From Aquificota bacterium (GTDB lineage: Bacteria > Aquificota > Aquificia > Desulfurobacteriales > DQVG01), in contig JAMOTM010000052.1 in NCBI GenBank assembly GCA_027002265.1, positions 1 to 64,000 on the forward strand: a stretch of DNA of 64,000 nucleotides, in the 5' to 3' direction. How positions within the stretch are numbered: the first letter of the stretch is position 1; every line of letters starts with the position of its first letter. The notes under the pieces were generated by a model that made no database searches, was not told the DNA's origin, and saw only the letters and a list, made by a program, of their open reading frames with translations. The position numbers and the translations under genes are program-made. Positions 1 through 7,185 of this stretch are shown here, piece after piece.

Positions 1-117
1 CCTGGTGGCCATAGCGGAGGGGAAACGCCCGTTCCCATTCCGAACACGGAAGCTAAGCCCTCCAGCGCCGATGGTACTGCTCGCGAGAGCGGGCGGGAGA
101 GTAGGTCGCTGCCAGGG
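1..117 (+). rRNA. rrf: 5S ribosomal RNA
   Basis: The GC-rich block carries the conserved 5S core (CCGAACACGGAAGCTAAGCC) and a terminal helix in which CCTGG at the start pairs with CCAGG near 112-116, so the gene looks essentially complete; one or two 5' bases could lie before the window. A run of eight T starting at 120 probably ends the rRNA operon. Its high G+C against the AT-rich surroundings suggests a thermophile. 23S and 16S would lie upstream, outside the window. Confidence 0.96.
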
Positions 118-124
118 CTTTTTT

Positions 125-961
125 TTATTTTTGTATTTCCAAAATGCATCCTTCCCAATTATTCTTAGATATTTTTTCTAAAATTTTAAATTTGCTATAC
201 TTTTCTATTTCATTAAAAACTTTGCTAAGTTCTCCCTTTAAAAGTCCAGATAAAATTAAATATTTTTTTGTACGTTTCACTAAATATTTTAAAATTGGAA
301 ACATATGTTGTAATTCTATATTACAAACTACAAAATCAAATTTTTCTTCTATGTCCTTAGCTGATCCTATAAAAAGTTTTATATCTTCTTTTTTTAAACC
401 ATTTAAAATTAAATTTTCGTAAAAATTTTCTTTAATACTTTCATCTATATCACAGGCCACTACTTGTGCGCCTATTTTTTTTGCCAAGATGGATAATATT
501 CCACTTCCGGTTCCTACATCTAAAAAAGTTTGATTAGGAAGTAAATATTTATAAATAAGTTTCATAGCTATTTGAGTACTTTCATGAGTTCCGGTTCCAA
601 AGGCTAAGGCCGGATTTATATATATTTTTAAGCCAGGTCTTTTTGTTTTTTTCCAAGGAGGAAGAACATAAAGTCCTTCACAAATTTTTGTTATCTTAAA
701 AAATTTTTTCCAATTTTCATTCCAATTTTGATGAAAAAAAAATTCAAAGGAAAATTTAATTCCCTCTTGCTTTAATAAGTTAAAAACTTTCTCTTTAATA
801 TCTTCTTCATATGGAAAGTAAATCCATAAGGTTTTTTCAAAAGATTTAAATCCTAAAGGAGAAAAATTTAAAAATTTTGCTATTAAATCTTCTTCCTCTA
901 TTTCATTTTTAAAAGGCACACTTATACAAAAGTACTTTTTAGGAGTGTTCGTGATGGCCAT
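125..961 (-). CDS. prmA: Ribosomal protein L11 methyltransferase PrmA
   Basis: Class I SAM-dependent methyltransferase that methylates ribosomal protein L11. An N-terminal substrate-recognition region precedes the catalytic domain, which shows NPALAFGTGTHESTQ and SAM motif I LDVGTGSGILSI, then VVCNIELQ in the position of the post-I/motif II region. The ATG at 961 is preceded by AGGAGG, though only about 3 nt away; TTG at 985 or GTG at 973 in the same frame are alternatives. The gene overlaps the end of the NifX-like gene and is the last gene of the motA-ffh operon, converging on the 5S rRNA gene. Confidence 0.93.
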   Translation of the reverse strand: MAITNTPKKYFCISVPFKNEIEEEDLIAKFLNFSPLGFKSFEKTLWIYFPYEEDIKEKVFNLLKQEGIKFSFEFFFHQNWNENWKKFFKITKICEGLYVLPPWKKTKRPGLKIYINPALAFGTGTHESTQIAMKLIYKYLLPNQTFLDVGTGSGILSILAKKIGAQVVACDIDESIKENFYENLILNGLKKEDIKLFIGSAKDIEEKFDFVVCNIELQHMFPILKYLVKRTKKYLILSGLLKGELSKVFNEIEKYSKFKILEKISKNNWEGCILEIQK

Positions 962-1328
962 GACCCTCCTCACATATATCTTCAAAACTTAACTCTTTTA
1001 ATTTTCCTTCTAAAAACGCACTTAATGCATCCTCAAAAAATTTAATATTTTCTGGAACTTTATAAATCTTAACGCCCGAGCTTCTTAAAGCCTCAAATGC
1101 TCCAGGTCCTAAATTTTTTACTAAAACTACATCTATTCCTAAATTATGTACTAAAGATACAAAAAATCTACCTTTTCCTCTTTCTGGAAGTTCAGTATCT
1201 AAAAGATATATTTCATCTTTTTCTGAATCATAAATAGCAAAATTTTCCGCTCTTCCAAAATGAGGAGATACAATAAGTTTTTGTTTTCCTTCAATATTAG
1301 CTAGAACTACAGGTGCCGCTATCTTCAT
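939..1328 (-). CDS. Dinitrogenase iron-molybdenum cofactor biosynthesis (NifX/NifB C-terminal-like) protein
   Basis: A 129-residue single-domain protein of the Nitro_FeMo-Co family (NifX, NafY, NifB C-terminus). Visible hallmarks are the MKIAAPVV start, SPHFGRAENFAIYD and the LGPGAFEAL helix segment. The His-rich end (GHGHHEHS) could bind metal. Family members carry iron-sulfur or FeMo-co precursors, but small stand-alone versions are common in non-diazotrophs with unknown roles, and no other nif gene is in the window. The start has a strong GGAGG. It lies between rnhC and prmA and overlaps prmA by about 23 bp. Confidence 0.85.
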   Translation of the reverse strand: MKIAAPVVLANIEGKQKLIVSPHFGRAENFAIYDSEKDEIYLLDTELPERGKGRFFVSLVHNLGIDVVLVKNLGPGAFEALRSSGVKIYKVPENIKFFEDALSAFLEGKLKELSFEDICEEGHGHHEHS

Positions 1329-1347
1329 AATTTCTCCTCCAAATTAA

Positions 1348-1363
1348 GTTAGAATTATCTAAC
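1348..1363. promoter_or_regulatory. Perfect palindrome upstream of the NifX-like gene
   Basis: GTTAGA-ATTA-TCTAAC is a perfect 6+6 inverted repeat in the 40-bp gap between the rnhC stop and the NifX-like start. It could be an operator or an internal RNA hairpin; no T-run follows, so it is a poor terminator. Function is inference. Confidence 0.35.
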
Positions 1364-1368
1364 AGTTA

Positions 1369-2316
1369 TTATATACCTATTTTTTTATCTGTCAAAAATT
1401 TAGAAACATTTGAGAAATGAAGTTTAGCTATATACTTTAATTTATCTTTTTCAAAAGAGGATAAAATTTCTTTTATTTTTTTGTGAGAACTCCCAAGGGG
1501 AAGAAAAGAAAGTTTAAATTCTTTTTTTAATTTTTCAATTTCCACTAAAAAGGCACCTTTTGCAAGAACAGAAGCTAAGGCTACTTCCAAATATTTTTCG
1601 GCTTTTGGAATAGCCCTAAAAGTTATATTTATCTTATATTTTTTTTCTATTTTTTCAAAAAAAGGTATAAATATTTCTTTTAACTTTTTTGGGAGTCTGT
1701 AAGCATCTAAAGTAACTAAAACTTTTTTACTTTCAAAAAGTTTTTTATATTTTTCAAAAAAATCCATAAAAAGCGTTTTATAAAGATTATCTAAAATTAT
1801 CAAAGAATTCTTTTGTTTTTCAAAAAAAGAATTATATAAAAAAGGATTTAGATATTTTATTTTATATGGGAAGTTTATATATTTTATTTTTTTTAAAATT
1901 TCAAAAATATTCTTTTTTTTCAGAAGCTTACTATCCGAAATAGATAAGCTTAAAAAGCTTAGAAAAATATCTTTATTTAAAGCTGCACAAGCAACAACCA
2001 AGCCCCCAAAGGTATCACCTTTTCCAGCTTCATCAGCTCCTATAGCATAGTCGTACTTTTTGTAATAATCAGGAATTAGTAAGTCTTTTAAATTTTCTAA
2101 AATCTTTTCAAATATTTTTTCGTCCTTTAGTTCAAATAAAACCTTTTTTGTTTTATAGAAAATAACTTTTCCTTTATCACCTTTTAAAATAAATAAGACA
2201 TAGCTTTCCTTTTTATTCTCTTCCTGAGGAAAAAATCTTTTTAGATTTTCCTTAAAAATATTTAAAAAACTCTCATCTATTTCTAAATAAGATAAGTTTA
2301 ACACTTTAACTATCAT
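1369..2316 (-). CDS. rnhC: Ribonuclease HIII
   Basis: Endonuclease that removes RNA from RNA-DNA hybrids. Two parts are seen: an N-terminal about 90-residue region consistent with the TBP-like substrate-binding domain of RNase HIII, then the RNase HII/HIII catalytic fold starting at YAIGADEAGKGDTFGG, which holds the first Asp-Glu metal ligands, with later acidic residues in ISDSKLL and LVTLDAYRL. The extra N-terminal domain and the length (315 aa) favour HIII over HII. Its ATG overlaps the ffh stop by 4 bp (ATGA), indicating translational coupling. Confidence 0.88.
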   Translation of the reverse strand: MIVKVLNLSYLEIDESFLNIFKENLKRFFPQEENKKESYVLFILKGDKGKVIFYKTKKVLFELKDEKIFEKILENLKDLLIPDYYKKYDYAIGADEAGKGDTFGGLVVACAALNKDIFLSFLSLSISDSKLLKKKNIFEILKKIKYINFPYKIKYLNPFLYNSFFEKQKNSLIILDNLYKTLFMDFFEKYKKLFESKKVLVTLDAYRLPKKLKEIFIPFFEKIEKKYKINITFRAIPKAEKYLEVALASVLAKGAFLVEIEKLKKEFKLSFLPLGSSHKKIKEILSSFEKDKLKYIAKLHFSNVSKFLTDKKIGI

Positions 2317-3656
2317 TTAAATCCTCTAAAAAGCATTTTAAACATATTTTTCATTTTCTTTTGTTGTTTCTTTTGCTCTTTTTCTTGAAGTGCTTTATAT
2401 CTTTTTGCTTGAAACTTTAGTTGAGCATAAGTTTTTAAAAGCTCTTTTACTTCTTTTTCTGAAGTACCACTTCCTTTAGCTACTCTTTTTATACGTGAAG
2501 TATTTTTAAAAAGAGTATGATTTTTTCTTTCTTTATCCGTCATAGAATTTATTATAGCTATCCAATGTTTAATTTTTTTTTCATCAAATTTGGAAGTAAG
2601 TTGAAAAATAGGTAAATTTATATAGTAAAAAATTAGATTTGGATCTATACTAAGTCTTAAAATAAGTTCATCTTTAAGGTCATATAAAGTATATTCTCCT
2701 TCCAAAAGTTTATTATAAAGGGTAAAAAGATAATTGGGATCTAGTTTAAAAAGTTCATTTAAGGATTTTTCTAAATCTATACCTTCTAAAATTCTTTGGG
2801 TCCAAATATCTGCATTAAATTCTCTTAAGGTATCTATTTTTTCACCTTCCGAGACAAAATAAATAGGAGCATTTAAAATATATTTTGCAGATAAAATAGA
2901 AGCTCCTTTTGTATCTGAATCAGCTTTCGTTAGAACAAGTCCTGTAATAGGAATATACTTTTTAAAAGCTTTTGAAAGTTCCAAAGCTTCTTGACCCATT
3001 AAACTATCTATAACTAGCAAACTTTCTTCAGGCTTTAACTTTTCGTATATAAAGGAAATTTCTTTTAAAAGATCTTCATCCACATAGGAACGCCCAGCCG
3101 TATCCACTAAAATAATGTCATAGTCTTTTTTCTTTTCATTAATAAGCTTTAAAATATTTTCTAAATTTTCCTTTTTTCCTAAAAATAAGAAATCTATATT
3201 TTTTATATCTTTCTCAAGAATACCTTTTTCTATATATGTTTTTAATTGTTCAAAGGCAGCCGGCCTTCTATAATCTAAAGATACTACTAAAACTTTTTTT
3301 CCTTTTTTTAAAAAATACTTTGCAAGTTTCCCGGTAAAAGTGGTTTTACCACTTCCTTGAAGTCCTAAAATTAAAAAAATTCCTTTATCTTTTATAATTT
3401 TTTTGCTTTCTAGAAATTTTTTTATTTTTTCATAAAGAAGATAATAAAGATAACTAACTCCCGAAAATCCTGGAGGAATATTTTTTAGATCATTTTTCAA
3501 AGCTTCAAAAAGTTTTTCTATAACTTCATAAGGAACATCAACATCTATTAAATATCCTTTTAAAGATTCAAAAGCTTTTTCCAAATTTTCTTTGTCTACT
3601 CTTCCTTGCTTGACAAAGAAAGATAAAAAATTTTTAAAACCTTTTGTAATTTCCAT
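2313..3656 (-). CDS. ffh: Signal recognition particle protein Ffh
   Basis: SRP54-type GTPase that targets nascent membrane proteins together with 4.5S RNA. It shows an N-domain helical bundle, then the G domain with P-loop GLQGSGKTT, the DYRRPAA segment, DTAGRSYVD and the guanine-specificity motif TKAD, then the M domain with RIKRVAKGSGTS and a Met/Lys-rich tail. The usual loop after TKxD (DGDARGG in most Ffh) is here SDTKGAS, an unusual substitution. ATG at 3656 is chosen because AGGAG lies about 10 nt upstream; the in-frame TTG at 3665 is too close to it. Confidence 0.93.
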   Translation of the reverse strand: MEITKGFKNFLSFFVKQGRVDKENLEKAFESLKGYLIDVDVPYEVIEKLFEALKNDLKNIPPGFSGVSYLYYLLYEKIKKFLESKKIIKDKGIFLILGLQGSGKTTFTGKLAKYFLKKGKKVLVVSLDYRRPAAFEQLKTYIEKGILEKDIKNIDFLFLGKKENLENILKLINEKKKDYDIILVDTAGRSYVDEDLLKEISFIYEKLKPEESLLVIDSLMGQEALELSKAFKKYIPITGLVLTKADSDTKGASILSAKYILNAPIYFVSEGEKIDTLREFNADIWTQRILEGIDLEKSLNELFKLDPNYLFTLYNKLLEGEYTLYDLKDELILRLSIDPNLIFYYINLPIFQLTSKFDEKKIKHWIAIINSMTDKERKNHTLFKNTSRIKRVAKGSGTSEKEVKELLKTYAQLKFQAKRYKALQEKEQKKQQKKMKNMFKMLFRGFK

Positions 3657-3687
3657 CTTAATCAAACTCCTGTAAAAATTTTTAACT

Positions 3688-4428
3688 TTAAGGTCCCGAA
3701 TTTACATTTGGTAAATTTATAAGAGGTTTATTAGATTTATTTTTAAACATATTTGGAAAGTCTAAGTTTATATAAAGTTCAACTCTAGAATTTCTTTGTT
3801 TTAAAATAACGTTTCTTCCCTTATAAAGAGGATTTAACGAATCTAAGCCTACCGCAGCAAGTTTTTTCCCGGGAACTCCCAAAAACTGAAGATATTTAAC
3901 TACGCTACATGCTCTTCTTACAGACAGATCCCAGCTATCTCTTATAGCTGGGGTTGGATTGTCTGGTTCATCTTTATCTGCATAACCTACTACCATAATC
4001 ATATAATTTTTTAACTTCATTTCCTTTAAAACATCCACAACTTTTGTAAGAGCTTTTTGGAATTCTGGCAGCAGTGTATAATCATTTCTTTTAAACGTAA
4101 TAGGTTTAAAAAATCTTATAAGAACGTATTTTTTTGAAGCTACGATTTGATATCTACCTGGAATAAGAATTCTTTGAAGTTTTTCCTGCATCTTTTGAGC
4201 AACTTGATCATAAATTGGTAAAACTATAGGAGGAATAAAGGAAATTTTCTTTGGATAGTTGTATTTCATACCTTTAAAATAAGAAATCCATTGTATAAAT
4301 TTTTTAACATCTATAGTACTCATGGAAAAAAGTAAAATAAAAAAAGTTAATAAAAGAGACATTAAATCTCCAAATGATGTTAGCCACGCTGGAAATCCTT
4401 TGCACTCTTCTTGTTTTTTCTTCGGCAT
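3688..4428 (-). CDS. motB: Flagellar stator protein MotB, second copy (divergent OmpA domain)
   Basis: A single N-terminal membrane helix (about residues 19-38) carries the conserved ion-channel Asp in SFGDLMSLLLTFF, followed by a periplasmic linker and an OmpA-like peptidoglycan-binding domain. The domain is altered: GYADKD replaces the usual GHTD, with SVRRACSVVKYL and NSRVELYI retained. The first 38 residues are almost identical to the MotB encoded just upstream, so the pair arose by tandem duplication or gene conversion at this end. Paired motB genes behind one motA are also known in Aquifex. Confidence 0.88.
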   Translation of the reverse strand: MPKKKQEECKGFPAWLTSFGDLMSLLLTFFILLFSMSTIDVKKFIQWISYFKGMKYNYPKKISFIPPIVLPIYDQVAQKMQEKLQRILIPGRYQIVASKKYVLIRFFKPITFKRNDYTLLPEFQKALTKVVDVLKEMKLKNYMIMVVGYADKDEPDNPTPAIRDSWDLSVRRACSVVKYLQFLGVPGKKLAAVGLDSLNPLYKGRNVILKQRNSRVELYINLDFPNMFKNKSNKPLINLPNVNSGP

Positions 4429-4447
4429 ATTAAAGTCCTCTTATAAG

Positions 4448-5146
4448 CTATTTAAAACGAATAGTAAATTCTACTCTTCTATTTAATTTTCTATGCTCTG
4501 GAGTATCATTTGGGGCTATTGGATGATAAGGACCAAAACCTGCTGCAGAAAGTTTATCTAATGGATATCCCCATTTTAAAAAGAGTCTTAGAACACTTAC
4601 AGCTCTTGCTGCAGAAAGCTCCCAATTAGTTGGATAAAGAAAAGCACATGTTTTTGGTTTAGAGTTATCTGTGTGCCCTGAGATTAATAAAGGAACATTA
4701 TACTTTTTAAGTTTTTCCTCTAAATATTTTATAGCTGGTATTACTTTTGATTTTACTTCAACAGAACATGGATCAAACATATCGTCTGCTAAAATTCTTA
4801 TAGTAATATAGTCTCCGCCATCTACAACTTGAGCTTTAAGTCCAGATTTTTTTAAAAATTTCTTTACTTCATTTAAAACCTTTTTTATTTCTTTTTTCTT
4901 AAATTTCGGGTAAGCTTTTGGAAAAGGACTAAATTTCATACCTTCAGGTAACGTACCACTTCTAAGAACTGAAGGTCCTTTGAAAACTGTAAGTAAACTT
5001 TTTAAAACTAAAACAAATTTTTGAATGTTTATAGTACTCATAGAGAAAAGCAAAATAAAAAAAGTTAAAAGTAAAGACATTAAATCCCCAAATGATGTTA
5101 ACCACGCGGGGAAACCTTTACATTCTTCCTTTTTCTTCTTTGGCAT
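4448..5146 (-). CDS. motB: Flagellar stator protein MotB, first copy
   Basis: Stator subunit that anchors MotA to peptidoglycan and conducts the driving ion. The N-terminal helix includes FGDLMSLLLTFFILLFS with the channel Asp; the OmpA-type domain shows ISGHTDNS, TNWELSAARAVSVL, AAGFGPYHP and RKLNRRVEF, all canonical. It lies 34 bp downstream of motA and 19 bp upstream of the second motB. Because this copy keeps the canonical peptidoglycan-binding motifs, it is the likelier main stator subunit. Confidence 0.93.
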   Translation of the reverse strand: MPKKKKEECKGFPAWLTSFGDLMSLLLTFFILLFSMSTINIQKFVLVLKSLLTVFKGPSVLRSGTLPEGMKFSPFPKAYPKFKKKEIKKVLNEVKKFLKKSGLKAQVVDGGDYITIRILADDMFDPCSVEVKSKVIPAIKYLEEKLKKYNVPLLISGHTDNSKPKTCAFLYPTNWELSAARAVSVLRLFLKWGYPLDKLSAAGFGPYHPIAPNDTPEHRKLNRRVEFTIRFK

Positions 5147-5180
5147 CTTTAAATTCCAATTTTTAAATTATAAAATTTTA

Positions 5181-5954
5181 TTATTCTGGCTTAGCATTTA
5201 AAATAGTATCTTCAAGGTAAGAACGTAAAATTTGTTCAATAACTTTTGGATTTTCTCCTTTTGCAATAAATTGCACACCGGTATATATAATTTCCTTATT
5301 TCTTAAATCTTTATTTTTAAAAATTTTTAACTTTTTAGCAATAGGACCTGCAAAAACGTTTGCTAAAACTGCTCCATACAAAGTTGTTAGTAACGCTACT
5401 GCCATACCAGGACCAATAGCAGATGGATCATTTAAGTTATTAAGCATTTGGACAAGTCCAATTAAAGTACCAATCATACCAAACGCTGGGAAATAATCAG
5501 TTGCGTGTTCCCAAACTCTAACTTCGGTTTCTAAATATTCATCTAGAACTGTATACATATTATCCATAACAAGTTTTATAGTATCTAGCTCAACTCCGTC
5601 TATAAGCATACGCATAGCTATTCCAAGGTAAGGATCTATAGCATAATATTTATCTATATCTGCTTCTAAAGCTAAAATACCTTCTTTTCTTGCTCGAGTT
5701 GCAATTTCTACCATAACTTGGATAATTTCTTCAGGATCTTTTACGGGGGGATTAAAGGCTTTTACAGCAGCTTTTAAACCCCTTACAAAATCTGGGAGGG
5801 GATTGGATGCAAGGGTAGCCATAAGTCCTCCACCGACCGTAATTAAAATAGATGGGACATCAATAAATGCACCAAAACTCCCTCCCATTGCAATTGAACC
5901 AACAATTAAACCAAAAGCACCTAGAAGACCAACAACTGTTCCTATTTCAGCCAT
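5181..5954 (-). CDS. motA: Flagellar stator protein MotA
   Basis: Four-helix membrane protein of the MotA/TolQ/ExbB family, 257 aa, of the PomA/MotA short type. Helices 1-2 lie at residues about 6-52 (GTVVGLLGAFGLIVGSIAMGG), then a cytoplasmic region with TRARKEGILALE, then helices 3-4 with the highly conserved FGMIGTLIGLVQML and PGMAVALLTTLYGAVLANV. It is the first gene of the minus-strand operon, with a good promoter just upstream. Confidence 0.95.
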   Translation of the reverse strand: MAEIGTVVGLLGAFGLIVGSIAMGGSFGAFIDVPSILITVGGGLMATLASNPLPDFVRGLKAAVKAFNPPVKDPEEIIQVMVEIATRARKEGILALEADIDKYYAIDPYLGIAMRMLIDGVELDTIKLVMDNMYTVLDEYLETEVRVWEHATDYFPAFGMIGTLIGLVQMLNNLNDPSAIGPGMAVALLTTLYGAVLANVFAGPIAKKLKIFKNKDLRNKEIIYTGVQFIAKGENPKVIEQILRSYLEDTILNAKPE

Positions 5955-5974
5955 GAGTAAAACCCCAATTTAAA

Positions 5975-6003
5975 ATGTTAAAATTTTTTCTTAATTGTAT
6001 CAA
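5975..6003 (-). promoter_or_regulatory. Sigma-70-like promoter of the motA operon
   Basis: On the minus strand TTGATA (5998-6003) and TAACAT (5975-5980) are separated by exactly 17 bp and lie about 21 bp before the motA ATG. The match is housekeeping-type, not the flagellar sigma-28 type. Confidence 0.5.
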
Positions 6004-6021
6004 AGCTTTAAAGGGGAAATT

Positions 6022-7185
6022 ATGGAATCACTTTTTGTTTATTTATTTTTTATTTTTATCGGTTTTGTTTTAGGTTTTATAATAGCTTTTATAGGATATA
6101 AAAGAAAATTTAATTATTATTTAGAAAAATTTAAAACTTCTTTAAAAAGAATTGGAGAGGATTTTCGAAAAAATCAAGAGGGAATTTTCAAAGCTTTAGA
6201 TTATATTAAAGAAGGTATTATATTTTTAGATAAAAAAAATCATCTTATATATGTAAATCAGGAAGCTAAAAAACTTTTAAGTATTCCGGAAAATTATAAA
6301 GGAAAACCCGCGTATGAAGTTATAAGTAATTTTGATATTCTTTGTGCTTTAAATAGACATGCAGATAATCAGGAAAAAATTTTTGAAATAAATAATAAAC
6401 GTTTTTTAATTACATTTTTAAATTTTCCAAAAAATAAATGTTTAATTTTTCATAATTTGTCTTTGGAAAAATCTTTAAAAGAATTAAAAAAAGATTTTAT
6501 ATCTAATATTTCCCATGAATTTAAAACTCCTCTTGCTACTTTAAAAGTTATTTTAGAAACTATAAAAGATGAGTACAAAAAAGATGATCATTTAAATTAT
6601 TTTATAAATAAAGCTTTAAGACAAATTAAAAATATGGAGAATTTAGTTAGAGATATTTTAACTTTGGCTGAACTTGAAGATGAAAATTTTGAAGTAAAGA
6701 AGGTTAATTTTAGTTTAAAGGATATGATAGAAAGCATTTTAAATGAACTTGAAGTAGAGATTTTGAGAAAAAATATTAAAGTAAATATAAATGTTCCAGA
6801 TATTACAATTAAAACAAGCGACCGACTTATGTATTATGCTTTAAAAAATTTAATAGATAATGCTATCAAATATAATAAGAAAAATGGAAAAATTGATATT
6901 AATTTAAAACTTTTAGATGATTTTATACTTCTTGAAATAAAGGATACGGGAATAGGTATTCCAAAAAGAGCTTTGCCCTTTATATTTGAAAGATTCTATA
7001 GAGTAGAAAAATCTCGATCTCGTGAGCTTGGGGGTACAGGTCTAGGTTTATCTATAGTAAAATTAGCTATTGACAAAATTAATGGAAATATAGAGGTAGA
7101 AAGTGAGCAAAATAAAGGGACTAGTTTTTCTATTTATCTGCCTAAATCTATCCTTTGCTCAAAATTTAAAAATAGTAGGCACTAA
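6022..7185 (+). CDS. PhoR-like sensor histidine kinase
   Basis: A 387-residue membrane kinase. One N-terminal helix (residues about 2-25) is followed by a PAS-like region, HisKA with NISHEFKTPLA (phospho-acceptor H165), and HATPase_c with NLIDNAIKYN (N box), KDTGIGIP (G1), FERFYRV (F box) and GGTGLGLSIVK (G2). The layout resembles PhoR. No response regulator is adjacent, so it is an orphan here. ATG at 6022 follows AAAGGGGA; an upstream TTG at 5995 has no such site. Its last 83 bp are also the start of bamA. Confidence 0.88.
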   Translation: MESLFVYLFFIFIGFVLGFIIAFIGYKRKFNYYLEKFKTSLKRIGEDFRKNQEGIFKALDYIKEGIIFLDKKNHLIYVNQEAKKLLSIPENYKGKPAYEVISNFDILCALNRHADNQEKIFEINNKRFLITFLNFPKNKCLIFHNLSLEKSLKELKKDFISNISHEFKTPLATLKVILETIKDEYKKDDHLNYFINKALRQIKNMENLVRDILTLAELEDENFEVKKVNFSLKDMIESILNELEVEILRKNIKVNINVPDITIKTSDRLMYYALKNLIDNAIKYNKKNGKIDINLKLLDDFILLEIKDTGIGIPKRALPFIFERFYRVEKSRSRELGGTGLGLSIVKLAIDKINGNIEVESEQNKGTSFSIYLPKSILCSKFKNSRH

